Positions 33,245-41,210 of a stretch of DNA of 64,000 nucleotides are shown here, piece by piece. This DNA is from B69-G16 sp964501905 (lineage in GTDB: Archaea > Thermoproteota > Thermoprotei > Thermofilales > B69-G16): contig CAZCTW010000001.1 of assembly GCA_964501905.1 (NCBI GenBank), forward strand, positions 206,710 to 270,709. Direction: 5' to 3'. Positions within the stretch are counted from its first letter, which is position 1. Each line of letters opens with the position of its first letter. A program made the translations under genes and the position numbers. The notes beneath the pieces were generated by a model that saw nothing but the letters and a program-made list of their open reading frames with translations, did not search any database and was not told the DNA's origin.

Positions 33245-34099
33245 ATGAAACAGCGTGAAATTCCGATAGCTTTAAACGTCGTTGGTGGCTACCTAGCAGA
33301 GGAGGGGTGTCCTCTAATATTTCTCCCTTTAAAACCAGGTTTAAAGGTAAAATTTCTGAAAGGAAGGAACGGGCTATTCTTAGAAAACGTGGAAAAATTC
33401 GTAAATTCTGAAAGGTTAGAAAGTATAACGAACACTCTGTTTCAACACGTGGAAGAGAGAGTTGGACTAGAAGTTGTAAATGTTCCTTACTCTATACCAA
33501 CCCTAGGCTATGAATCCGCTATATTAGCCGCTTTAGCCGAATACTCAGGAGTCAATAGCTCTCTTTTACAGTTTATAATAGAGGAGAAGGTGAAAAGCGC
33601 TGAAAGGGGGGTTATAGCTGGAGGCGCCATATGTTCTTATGCGCGTAAACCAGTCGCCTATAGAGTAAGTGAGGGTTACGTTGAATTAGAGAAAGGTGTT
33701 CAGAACATGTATCTGTATATCATAGGCTTTGATAGCGTTGTGTCATTAAACGAGATTATGACTCGAGTAAAGAAGTTAAAAAATGAGCATAGCGGAGTTT
33801 TTGAGCCTCTCTTCCATGCCTTATGTAGACTTTCGATAGAGGTAGCTAATTCCCTAAGAAATGGAGAAATCGAAAAGCTATCCTTTATGTTAAGCGTGGG
33901 CCATAGGATTTTATCCGCTGGCGGTTTGACTTCTAGACAAGTAGACAGGATAGTTTGGGAGTTGGAGGAGAAGGGGGTTCGAGGCAAGCTTTTAGAAGAC
34001 GTCGGGCAATACATTTTTACCTTAACTATAGAGGATTTAAACAGCGATTTAAAAAGTTGGTTTGAAAACCTAGAGGTGTACGCGTTCCATGTCGTGTAG
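33245..34099 (+). CDS. Diverged GHMP-kinase-like protein
   Basis: 284 residues. The layout resembles GHMP kinases: IPIALNVVGGYLAEEGCPLI at the start, the segment PYSIPTLGYESAILAALAEY where the P-loop PxxxGLGSSAA should be, and a C-terminal FMLSVGHRILSAGGLTSRQV followed by a GXXXXKLLE-type stretch. The nucleotide-binding GSSA is replaced by GYESA and the catalytic motifs are absent or altered, so it may be a non-catalytic relative. The similarity is weak and needs a profile search. It overlaps the membrane-anchored protein gene that follows by 11 bases, which suggests a joint operon. Confidence 0.45.
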   Translation: MKQREIPIALNVVGGYLAEEGCPLIFLPLKPGLKVKFLKGRNGLFLENVEKFVNSERLESITNTLFQHVEERVGLEVVNVPYSIPTLGYESAILAALAEYSGVNSSLLQFIIEEKVKSAERGVIAGGAICSYARKPVAYRVSEGYVELEKGVQNMYLYIIGFDSVVSLNEIMTRVKKLKNEHSGVFEPLFHALCRLSIEVANSLRNGEIEKLSFMLSVGHRILSAGGLTSRQVDRIVWELEEKGVRGKLLEDVGQYIFTLTIEDLNSDLKSWFENLEVYAFHVV

Positions 34100-35426
34100 G
34101 AAAATAGGCTTAGCGTTGGCGTTTATCCTGATGGTTTTTTATGCTGTAAATACTCAAGCTCAGGAAGAAGCTGTGTTCACGTTGACAGATCAGCTTACCG
34201 TGGAAAATGGGGTTTTCAGGGTAGGCGCGCCCCATAGAGTTTTTTCTATAGGTTGTGAAGGAGTCTACCTTTATATAGAGTTAAAAGACGTGAGACAGGC
34301 TATACTTCTCGATATAAAAATGTTAAATCCCCTGGGTGAAGAGGTTTTAAGTTATAGAATAAATATCTCAAGCCCCCGAGAAAAGAACATACTTCGCTAC
34401 CCGTGGGTGAAAGGTTACTTATACATACCAGTCAGAGATGAAAAACAGGGGTTTGCTTTCTTCCGCGTATACTATTATGAGAAAGTGGCTGAAAATCTTC
34501 CAGAAAACGTTAGGATTAACATGGGCGGGGAGTGGACTTTCCGTATCTACCGGAACGGAGAATTAATTAAAACTCTAAAGTTTACGATTAGGCTATTGAA
34601 GCTGAAAGTCTACGTACTTGATTCGCAGAACAGAACAGTGGATAAAGCTAAAGCTAGAATACTAGGACCGCATAAAACCTTCATAGTAGACATAAACAAT
34701 GGTCTTTTCGAGTTAGAGCTATACCCGGGCTCCTACCTTGTAGAAATATACAAGGCTAACGTTCTCGTCTACAAATCAACGCTCAACCTAACCACTAAAG
34801 ACATCGAAGTTCGGGCTTTATGCAATATAACTGATTTAACATTTAGAATTTTAGACCGCTCAGGAAAGCCCCTGAGAGAGGCTAAAGTCGTACTTAAAGG
34901 TTTAGATAATATACTACAGACCTCTACTGACAGCGATGGCTTTGCGGTTTTCAGAAACTTACCCTACCGTCAATATAGAATTTCGGTGGTGAAGTACGGA
35001 GTTAGCCTAGGCGAGTATAACATCGAGGTATCAGCTCCGCTTACTATTCATGATTTAGTGGTGAATGTAACGGATTTTTGCGTAAAAGTTGTGGGAGAAA
35101 ACGGCAAGGGGCTTGCGAAGAGCGAGGTTACCTTATTCTTTCCAAGCGCCATACTCACGGCTTTGACAGATGAGGAAGGATACGCTAAGTTCGACCAAGT
35201 ACCGGTTGGAGTTTGGGATATAGCCGTAAGCTACAAAAACTTAAGAGAGAAAGGAAAAGTTACTATAGGAGATGGAGGTTGTGCGGAGGTTAAACTTAGA
35301 GTTTTTCTTGAAGTTTTCGGGATGGCGCTGTCGTATGATATAACGTTAACTGTAGCCTGGGGATTAATCACAGTCGCGGTTTTAGCCGTTGCTGCTCTAG
35401 CCCTAAGGGGGAGAATCGCGGAGTAG
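34089..35426 (+). CDS. Membrane-anchored extracytoplasmic protein with beta-repeat domains
   Basis: 445 residues. A signal peptide-like N-terminus (MSCRKIGLALAFILMVFYAV) is followed by a first domain and then repeated beta modules, recognisable by the turns in LKVYVLDSQNRTVDKAKARI, FRILDRSGKPLREAKVVLKG and FCVKVVGENGKGLAKSEVTL. A C-terminal membrane helix (ITLTVAWGLITVAVLAVAAL) anchors it. It resembles the larger protein at 27991, from which it is separated by a radical SAM gene and an XPD helicase gene. The overlap with the kinase-like gene is 11 bases. Confidence 0.7.
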   Translation: MSCRKIGLALAFILMVFYAVNTQAQEEAVFTLTDQLTVENGVFRVGAPHRVFSIGCEGVYLYIELKDVRQAILLDIKMLNPLGEEVLSYRINISSPREKNILRYPWVKGYLYIPVRDEKQGFAFFRVYYYEKVAENLPENVRINMGGEWTFRIYRNGELIKTLKFTIRLLKLKVYVLDSQNRTVDKAKARILGPHKTFIVDINNGLFELELYPGSYLVEIYKANVLVYKSTLNLTTKDIEVRALCNITDLTFRILDRSGKPLREAKVVLKGLDNILQTSTDSDGFAVFRNLPYRQYRISVVKYGVSLGEYNIEVSAPLTIHDLVVNVTDFCVKVVGENGKGLAKSEVTLFFPSAILTALTDEEGYAKFDQVPVGVWDIAVSYKNLREKGKVTIGDGGCAEVKLRVFLEVFGMALSYDITLTVAWGLITVAVLAVAALALRGRIAE

Positions 35427-35461
35427 CAAAAGTTAAATACATTCGCGGGCAGAGATGTCAT

Positions 35462-35510
35462 GTGATGAATGAGTCCCGCACTGAGCTGTGATGTCTATTA
35501 ACCTATCTGA
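35462..35510 (+). ncRNA. C/D box guide RNA (archaeal sRNA)
   Basis: All four boxes occur with standard spacing. C is GTGATGA (35462-35468), then 12 bases ATGAGTCCCGCA, D' CTGA (35481-35484), three bases, C' GTGATGT (35488-35494), 12 bases CTATTAACCTAT and D CTGA (35507-35510). This 12-3-12 layout with two exact CTGA boxes is the archaeal C/D guide RNA signature, so it should direct two 2'-O-methylations. The second guide complements AUAGGUUAAUA, which I recall as a stretch of 23S rRNA; this needs checking. The RNA overlaps the first codons of the gene starting near 35491. Confidence 0.85.
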
Positions 35511-35772
35511 CGGTGGAATCTTGACATCCCCCCTATCTTTCTATGCTAAACGTTTAGAGCTCCTGTGGAAATTGAGAGAATACGGCTTCTATGTAAGGAT
35601 GCACGCCTACGAGTATTTAGTAGGGGACGGGGATAGATTCCATGCTTTAATACTCTTAGAACCAGGCTTAAAGCGCGCCTTAGTTAAAACGTTGGGCGAG
35701 GAAGAAATTGTAAAGGTTATAGAAAAGATAATAGCCGGGATCGACCCGAATATTAGATTCGAGACGCTATGA
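35491..35772 (+). CDS. Hypothetical protein upstream of MoaD
   Basis: About 93 residues, unrecognised. It has an acidic-to-mixed composition with YAKRLELLWKLREYGFYVR and later ILLEPGLKRALVKTLGEEEI, so a small alpha/beta fold is likely. It overlaps moaD by four bases (ATGA), which argues for co-translation and a sulfur-carrier-related function. Its start codons (GTG 35488 or ATG 35491) lie inside the C/D box RNA, so one transcript must serve both or the true start is elsewhere. Confidence 0.55.
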   Translation: MSINLSDGGILTSPLSFYAKRLELLWKLREYGFYVRMHAYEYLVGDGDRFHALILLEPGLKRALVKTLGEEEIVKVIEKIIAGIDPNIRFETL

Positions 35773-36038
35773 TCATCGTGAAGTTCTACGGCTATTATCG
35801 AGAGAAACTCGGTCTCGAAAGGGTAGAGGTAGAAGAAGCTAGAACGCTTAGTGAAGTTCTGGAGAAGTTAAGAGTTTTTCTTGGCGAGAAAAGCGGGATA
35901 CTTTTTGAAGGGAACGAATTGAAGAAGAATATCTTGCTCGCTGTAAACAATACCTTAGTTAAGCTAGAAGATATACATAGCGAAAAAATACTAGATGGGG
36001 ACGTGGTGTCAATCATGCCCCTTCCCAGCGGGGGTTAA
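35769..36038 (+). CDS. moaD: MoaD/ThiS family sulfur-carrier protein
   Basis: 89-residue ubiquitin-fold protein ending in PSGG. The Gly-Gly end is adenylated and thiocarboxylated to donate sulfur. The body shows IIVKFYGYYREKLGLERVEV and the C-terminal IMPLPSGG. It overlaps the preceding small gene and is followed by a MFS remnant. MoaE lies two genes away at 37903, so a molybdopterin synthase role is the simplest reading; archaeal MoaD proteins can also act as SAMP-like modifiers. Confidence 0.85.
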   Translation: MIIVKFYGYYREKLGLERVEVEEARTLSEVLEKLRVFLGEKSGILFEGNELKKNILLAVNNTLVKLEDIHSEKILDGDVVSIMPLPSGG

Positions 36039-36516
36039 CTGTTAGGCTTTAATCGTAATTCTCTAGCTCTTTCAGTCATTAACGTTCTAAGCCTAGCTAT
36101 ATCCTTATAGATTATCGCCGCTAGCACTGTAAAGAATATCCCGCAGAGTATTCAGGTGGATGAAGATATGAGCACTATAGAACTACCTAGGCTAAATTCC
36201 TCTGCTAAAACCCCGACTATTAGGGGAAAGCGCTAATCCCAAGTTTTCAAACATCCTCAAAGCAGAAGTTCAACCTTATTAATACGGCAAGCACCATCCC
36301 TATTATAGAACCTAAAGGCGCAGCCGCGTTTATCAAACCCATAGCCTTCCCTCTCTTTTCCAGCTCGAAATAATCGGCTACCAGGCTGTATACTCCGGGC
36401 GGAGCCGCATCGTCTACACCGGTAGCTATTCTAGTCACGAAGAAAACGCTGAATGTACGGGCTAGGGCCTTCAGCCAAGTGGTGATCCCCCATATGGCGG
36501 CCGCTAGAGATACCAT
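36035..36516 (-). pseudogene. Remnant of a major facilitator superfamily transporter
   Basis: Two fragments of one MFS permease lie in order. From 36516 the first reads WGITTWLKALARTF, RIATGVDDAAPPGVYSLVAD and DYFELEKRGKAMGLINAAAP, the loop and helices 3-5 of the family. After a deletion of the central part, a second stretch (about 36216-36035) reads EEFSLGSSIVLISSST, then an internal stop, then ILCGIFFTVLAAIIYKDIAR, a typical last helix with a charged end. The N-terminal helices are also absent. It overlaps the moaD stop by about four bases and lies next to a glycosidase, so it may once have imported a sugar. Confidence 0.75.
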
Positions 36517-36564
36517 TGATAGATTTTCCCAATTTTCACGCTAAATAATTTCATATGACTGTTT

Positions 36565-37848
36565 CTAGTTTGCCATTAGGCACTTTTCTAAGCAGTCCTT
36601 TTCGAGTGTTTTGCTCTTAGCCAACCTCCCGTAAAAATGAGCGCTTTCCTTAGGCTTCCTCTCGAACGTCCTATAATCTACTTCTACTAGCCCAAACCTC
36701 GGTCCGAAGCCATGGTTCCATTCATAATTGTCTATGAAACTCCAGTACATGTAGCCCCGCACGTCTACGCCTTCTCTTAAAGCTCTCCATACATGATATA
36801 AGTGACGAACTATAAAACATATCCTCTGCCCATCGTTTTGCGTCGCTATTCCATTCTCCGTGATTATTACAGGCTTACCGTATTGTTTTAGGAATATGAG
36901 AACCTGGTATAAACCTTCAGGATAAACGTCCCAACCCATATCTGTAACTTCGTCCCCTACGCCGTCGAGAGCCTCGGCGAACAGCGAAGTTATCTTAAGC
37001 GGGTTAAACCTGATGATATGCCTAGTATAGTAGTTGACACCCCAGAAATCGTAAGCCCCCCTCAAATTCTTATATTTCCTTTTGATAAAAACTCCGGGAA
37101 GTACGCCTTTCTCCAGAGCTTCGACCACGATTAGATTGAAGCTTCCATGAGCAGTGTCGGCGGCTAGCCTATCTAGAAAGAAGTTTCTAGCCGGTTGGAA
37201 AAGGGTAAAGTGTTTAGCTAAGCCTATCCAAGAGCTAGCGTCTGCGTTTTTAATAACTTTATAAGCTTCGGCGTGTGCTATCAATAAGCTCCTCAACACT
37301 TTAAAGTATAGGAAGGCGTCGCGTTTGAAGGGGGGATACTCGCCGCTACCCCATCCCATATAGGCTAAAACCGCCGGCTCATTTACGGTAACCCATATCC
37401 TCACGTACTCCTTGAATACCTCCACTATCTTCTCTACAAAATTTACGAAATAATTCACATTTTCCTCCTTCTCCCATCCTCCTTTCTTCACGAACCACAT
37501 TGGATTAGTGAAGTGATGTAGAGTGACTATAGGCTCTATAGAATACTCCCTGAGAAGTTTTAATACATCTAGATATCTCTCTACAGCATCTCCTCTCCAC
37601 TCTCCAACTTCAGGCTGTATCCTACTCCACTCAACCGAAAAGCGATAAGCATTATATCCTAGCTCCGCCATTAGCCTAACATCCTTCTCGTAGAGTTCCC
37701 AACTGTTGCAGGCTAAGCCAGCCTTAGGAAGCTTGTTTTTCAACTCCCAGTAGTACCAATCGTTGTGTACGTTTCCTCCCTCGATCTGGTGGCTTGACGT
37801 GGCCGTACCGAATAGAAAGTTTGGGGGGAACTCTAGCCCTTCGACCAT
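36565..37848 (-). CDS. Glycoside hydrolase family 1 beta-glycosidase
   Basis: 427-residue retaining glycosidase that hydrolyses beta-glucosides or galactosides. The acid/base is Glu157 in VTVNEPAV and the nucleophile Glu331 in VIITENGIA. FLFGTATSSHQIEGG at the N-terminus, HHFTNPMWFVKKGGW and WSFIDNYEWNHGFGPRFGLV complete the family signature. There is no signal peptide, so it acts in the cytoplasm on an imported oligosaccharide. The adjacent MFS remnant may once have supplied it. Confidence 0.95.
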   Translation of the reverse strand: MVEGLEFPPNFLFGTATSSHQIEGGNVHNDWYYWELKNKLPKAGLACNSWELYEKDVRLMAELGYNAYRFSVEWSRIQPEVGEWRGDAVERYLDVLKLLREYSIEPIVTLHHFTNPMWFVKKGGWEKEENVNYFVNFVEKIVEVFKEYVRIWVTVNEPAVLAYMGWGSGEYPPFKRDAFLYFKVLRSLLIAHAEAYKVIKNADASSWIGLAKHFTLFQPARNFFLDRLAADTAHGSFNLIVVEALEKGVLPGVFIKRKYKNLRGAYDFWGVNYYTRHIIRFNPLKITSLFAEALDGVGDEVTDMGWDVYPEGLYQVLIFLKQYGKPVIITENGIATQNDGQRICFIVRHLYHVWRALREGVDVRGYMYWSFIDNYEWNHGFGPRFGLVEVDYRTFERKPKESAHFYGRLAKSKTLEKDCLEKCLMAN

Positions 37849-37902
37849 TACCTACAAATATCCTATCGCTACAAATATTTTTGTCGAGTAGGCGGTGTTA
37901 AC

Positions 37903-38325
37903 ATGATATTCAAGCTCTGCGAGAAACTGCCACCGATTGAAGAGATAGAATCTAATCTCAATTTGAGAATAGACTCTGGCTGCTTCATCGTGTTCACGGG
38001 AGTTGTCAGGGGGGTTTCCGAGAAAGGGGAGAAAGTACGCTACTTATATTATGAAGCTAACAAAGAATTAGCGGCTAAAGTTTTCGAGGAGATAGTGGAG
38101 AGCTTGAAAAGAAAGTACGGAGTTCACGACGCCTTCCTATACCATAAAGTCGGAAAGGCTGAGGTCGGGGAGAAAGTGATTTATGTTGGAGTTGCATCAA
38201 AGAGGAGGAAGGAAGCTTTTGAAGCTCTACAAGAGTTGGTCGAGAGAGTTAAAAAAGAAATTCCTATATGGAAAAAAGAAGTAACAGAGTCTAGAGAATA
38301 CTGGGTCGGAATTGAAGATTCATAG
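37903..38325 (+). CDS. moaE: Molybdopterin synthase catalytic subunit MoaE
   Basis: 140-residue MoaE: FTGVVRGVSEKGEKVRYLYY, VGKAEVGEKVIYVGVASKRR and the C-terminal IPIWKKEV are conserved. Two MoaE chains and two MoaD chains insert sulfurs into precursor Z to make molybdopterin, the ligand for tungsten or molybdenum enzymes. The partner MoaD is two kilobases away. A tungsten-pterin enzyme (AOR) exists only as a remnant in the window. Confidence 0.92.
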   Translation: MIFKLCEKLPPIEEIESNLNLRIDSGCFIVFTGVVRGVSEKGEKVRYLYYEANKELAAKVFEEIVESLKRKYGVHDAFLYHKVGKAEVGEKVIYVGVASKRRKEAFEALQELVERVKKEIPIWKKEVTESREYWVGIEDS

Positions 38326-38332
38326 CTCCTCT

Positions 38333-39145
38333 TCAGCGGTATATGAGTTCTATTCTCTCTCTACGTGAAAGTCTGTCCATGATTTCTCTAACAACGCTTC
38401 TAAACATCTCCTTCCTCTGCATTAATGCATTGACGTTAAATTTAACTCCTGTAATCTTCGATATAGCCTCTAGTAGCCTTATAGCGGCCGGAGCGTCTAT
38501 ATCCACCTTCTTCGCCATTTCGGCTAATGTCCTTTCGTCTATCTTTCTAATAGCTATTGCCTCGTAGATTTCCACGAAAAGCTTCAAGAAATCCGATTCC
38601 GCCACTAAGAGTATGCCGTCTATATTCCTTCTCATGCACTCGTCTAGCAGGTAGGCCCCGCTACTCTTTAAAATCCCTGAAAACGGCTTAAAACCTAGCT
38701 TAGCCATCTCCGCTACGAGGTGCTCCTCGGTCACGAAGTAAACTTCTTTGGCTTCCTCGCCTAGAGGCACGGTGCAGTCTATGGCTATAGCTCTCTTAAC
38801 TTCGTTTCTCTCGGCCCAGTCCATTAAAGCATCCGTTATCTTAGGGAATATCTGGTTCGCCCTTTCCATAGAGAGAATGAATGGTATCTTAAGGACCATT
38901 ACTGGGTACTTCGGGTTAAAGTATATAGTGTAGGGGTGGGTCATCATGCCGCTGTAAACATACATAAGAGGTTGAACTTCTTTAACATTAATGTAGGCCA
39001 CAGGTTGGAGTTTTAAATTCTCGATTATGAAGTCCGCTACTAAGCCTGTTACTTGGCTTATGTTGAAAATGGGTATTATCAGGCTTTTACTCTTGAATAT
39101 TCGAAGATAAGTTTCATAAACTCTAACCTCGCTCAAAAGGAACAC
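38333..39145 (-). CDS. PAC2 family protein (proteasome assembly chaperone-like)
   Basis: 270 residues of the PAC2/PbaA type, with the motifs IPIFNISQVTGLVADFIIEN near the start, AIAIDCTVPLGEE in the middle and GILKSSGAYLLDECMRRNID. Archaeal members assist proteasome assembly or act as orphans of unknown role. It sits just after moaE on the opposite strand, and no proteasome gene is adjacent. The family call is based on the ordered motifs. Confidence 0.8.
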   Translation of the reverse strand: MFLLSEVRVYETYLRIFKSKSLIIPIFNISQVTGLVADFIIENLKLQPVAYINVKEVQPLMYVYSGMMTHPYTIYFNPKYPVMVLKIPFILSMERANQIFPKITDALMDWAERNEVKRAIAIDCTVPLGEEAKEVYFVTEEHLVAEMAKLGFKPFSGILKSSGAYLLDECMRRNIDGILLVAESDFLKLFVEIYEAIAIRKIDERTLAEMAKKVDIDAPAAIRLLEAISKITGVKFNVNALMQRKEMFRSVVREIMDRLSRRERIELIYR

Positions 39146-39296
39146 CGATTATACTAATCCTCTCCAGTAAATAATATTACCGCTTTAAATTGAAGTGAAA
39201 ACATGAGCAGGGAAAAATATCCAATGACAGATATTCGCGACGTACGGCGTAATGGATATAAGCGTAGAGGATGATAAAGAGTCTGAGGTGTCTTCT

Positions 39297-39842
39297 ATGG
39301 ATGTTCTAGATAAGTTTTACCTCTTACTACATCCTAGACCGACGTACGCTATAGGAGCCGGAAAGTACGGGGAGAAAGTGAATTTTATGGCGGCCAGTTG
39401 GGTTGTACCGGTCGCTGAGGAACCTCCTAGGGTTGCTGTAGCCATAGATGTCGAGAGTTATAGCCATGAATTGATAAAACGGTACGGGGAGTATACAGTA
39501 AATATCTTGCCTCTGGATAAGCTGAGGGAGCTCTATTTCTTCGGCTCTACTAGCGGCCGCGAGGTGGATAAAATTGGGGAACTTGGCTTAAAGGTGTTGA
39601 AAGGTAGGAAAGTTGAGGCTCCCGTTCTAGAGATAGCTGTTGGAGTTCTTGAATGCAAGGTGGCAGGGGAGTTTGAAAGCGAGGATACGACGTTGTTTAT
39701 AGGTGACGTCTTACACGCTGAAGCTAGAGAGGAATATTTCAGTTTGAAGAGAGGTTGGAACTTTAAGAAAACAAACATACCGTTACATAACTGGGGAAGG
39801 GGCTTCTATGCTGTCGGTAAATTCCTCTACGCTGGAAAGTAA
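39297..39842 (+). CDS. Flavin reductase-like FMN-binding protein
   Basis: 181 residues from ATG 39297, chosen because GAGGTG precedes it by six bases and the family begins at YLLLHPRP; the in-frame upstream ATG at 39252 adds an unlikely lead. Conserved stretches are HPRPTYAIGAG, NFMAASWVVPV, YTVNILP and LHNWGRGFYAVG. The fold binds FMN and such proteins reduce flavin or use it as an electron carrier in archaea. The substrate is not known. A ThiS-like gene follows 35 bases later. Confidence 0.82.
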   Translation: MDVLDKFYLLLHPRPTYAIGAGKYGEKVNFMAASWVVPVAEEPPRVAVAIDVESYSHELIKRYGEYTVNILPLDKLRELYFFGSTSGREVDKIGELGLKVLKGRKVEAPVLEIAVGVLECKVAGEFESEDTTLFIGDVLHAEAREEYFSLKRGWNFKKTNIPLHNWGRGFYAVGKFLYAGK

Positions 39843-39877
39843 ATAATTTATATGCTGACTTATCGTCCTAGAGTTGT

Positions 39878-40093
39878 ATGCCTAAGACCGTTATAGTGAA
39901 CGTAGTGTTCTGGAACAGCGAATCGAAAAAATTGAGAATAAAGGCGGGTACTCGGGTAGAGGACGTGCTCAAGATTCTGAGAGTCAATAGGGAGGCTGTT
40001 TTGTGTCTGCTAAATAACGAGCTTGTAACCGAAGATGAGAAGATAATAGAAGATTCCGAGCTGAAACTTTTATCCGTGGTTTCCGGAGGCTAA
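39878..40093 (+). CDS. ThiS/MoaD-like ubiquitin-fold sulfur carrier
   Basis: 71-residue beta-grasp protein with IKAGTRVEDVLKILRVN, NNELVTEDE and a C-terminal SVVSGG. The free Gly-Gly end is typical of thiocarboxylate carriers. It lies about 1 kb from the TtuA-like thiolation enzyme (41211), for which a carrier of this kind (TtuB-like) supplies sulfur, so tRNA 2-thiouridine formation is a plausible use. The flanking flavin reductase does not decide the issue. Confidence 0.82.
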   Translation: MPKTVIVNVVFWNSESKKLRIKAGTRVEDVLKILRVNREAVLCLLNNELVTEDEKIIEDSELKLLSVVSGG

Positions 40094-40263
40094 GTCTACC
40101 TGAGAATTTTATATAGACTCTGTTTAAACATTCGTGGGGTATTTTTAGATCAGTTTTAGATCAGCGTCTAGAGCATATCGTTCTAGCGTTTGAGAGTTTC
40201 GATGATTTTTAGAAACTAATAGAGTGACTTTAGAATTGAAAATCTACGGCCGGAAATTTAAAA

Positions 40264-40995
40264 TTAAACTCGCCGTCTCTGGCTAGCTAGAATGCTTCTG
40301 GCTATGTGAGGATAATCGGTTATTAATCCATCTACTCTCATGTTCAAAACTTTCTTTATATCGGATGGATTATCTACTATCCACGTAGTTACTTTCATCC
40401 CTAGTCTATGAGCTTGGTTTACGATTTCTCTTTTTAAGTTTAAATAGCAAGGGTTATAGATATCAAAACCTAAGAGATAAGCATCTTCAACAGTTTCTAA
40501 AGAAGCCGTAGAGTAGGAAGATGCTATTCTAATACTACCGTTTAGTTTTTTAATCTTTAAGAGCGCGCCGTGTATAGTTCCGCAGGCTATTACTCTCTTA
40601 TCCATTTTAAAATCTTCTATTATCTCGACTAGTCGTTCTTCGAAACCTCTCTCTTTGATATCAAGCATTAGAATAGCGTTATTGCTGAAAATTTCGCAGA
40701 CTTCCTCGAGCGTCAGCACAGCTTTGTAGCCTAAAAATTTTCTGATTTCCTGAAGAGTCATTTCTCTTACTGGCTTTAAGCCTCTTTTAACTCGTTCATC
40801 ATGGAGAACTACTATGTGCCCGTCTCTAGTCATCCTCAGGTCTATTTCGACACCGTCAACGCCTATCTCAAAAGCTCTCTCCATAGCAGAGATAGCGTCG
40901 ACTGGGTTGTAGACTGATGCTCCTCTATGGGCTATCACTATCACGGGATCACGCCAGCTCCTACCTTTATTTCTCCTTATTTTAAATTTAACCAT
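40264..40995 (-). CDS. Glycerophosphodiester phosphodiesterase
   Basis: 243-residue GDPD family member. The N-terminal IAHRGASVYNP, the acidic pair in GVEIDLRMTRDGHIVVLHDE and the later LDIKERG form the metal and phosphate site. The enzyme releases glycerol phosphate from deacylated phospholipids, and in archaea might act on lipid precursors. No partner gene is adjacent. Between 40094 and 40263 I see only a direct repeat of TTTTAGATCAG at 40150-40172. Confidence 0.9.
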   Translation of the reverse strand: MVKFKIRRNKGRSWRDPVIVIAHRGASVYNPVDAISAMERAFEIGVDGVEIDLRMTRDGHIVVLHDERVKRGLKPVREMTLQEIRKFLGYKAVLTLEEVCEIFSNNAILMLDIKERGFEERLVEIIEDFKMDKRVIACGTIHGALLKIKKLNGSIRIASSYSTASLETVEDAYLLGFDIYNPCYLNLKREIVNQAHRLGMKVTTWIVDNPSDIKKVLNMRVDGLITDYPHIARSILASQRRRV

Positions 40996-41210
40996 TGCAG
41001 AAATAGTGTCTTATTGGACAGATAAGTTAAAATATTTAATTAAAATAGAGGAAATAAAAAACATTTTTAAGTAAAGAGGTTTTAATTATTCTTAACTTTA
41101 ACATTGTAAGCCATTTTGCTTCCCTTTCAAATTAACTCGTTAATGCTCGTTGAATAAACGAATATATAGTTAAGATGGTTTAGGGAATAAAATGGTGGGG
41201 CTTCGGAATA

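Noticed and set aside
39203..39274. 23-codon ORF before the flavin reductase gene
   Set aside because: Short, no motif, and it overlaps the upstream extension of a better-supported start at 39297.
40150..40172. Direct repeat of TTTTAGATCAG
   Set aside because: Two adjacent copies only, in a gap with no further structure; likely a local duplication.
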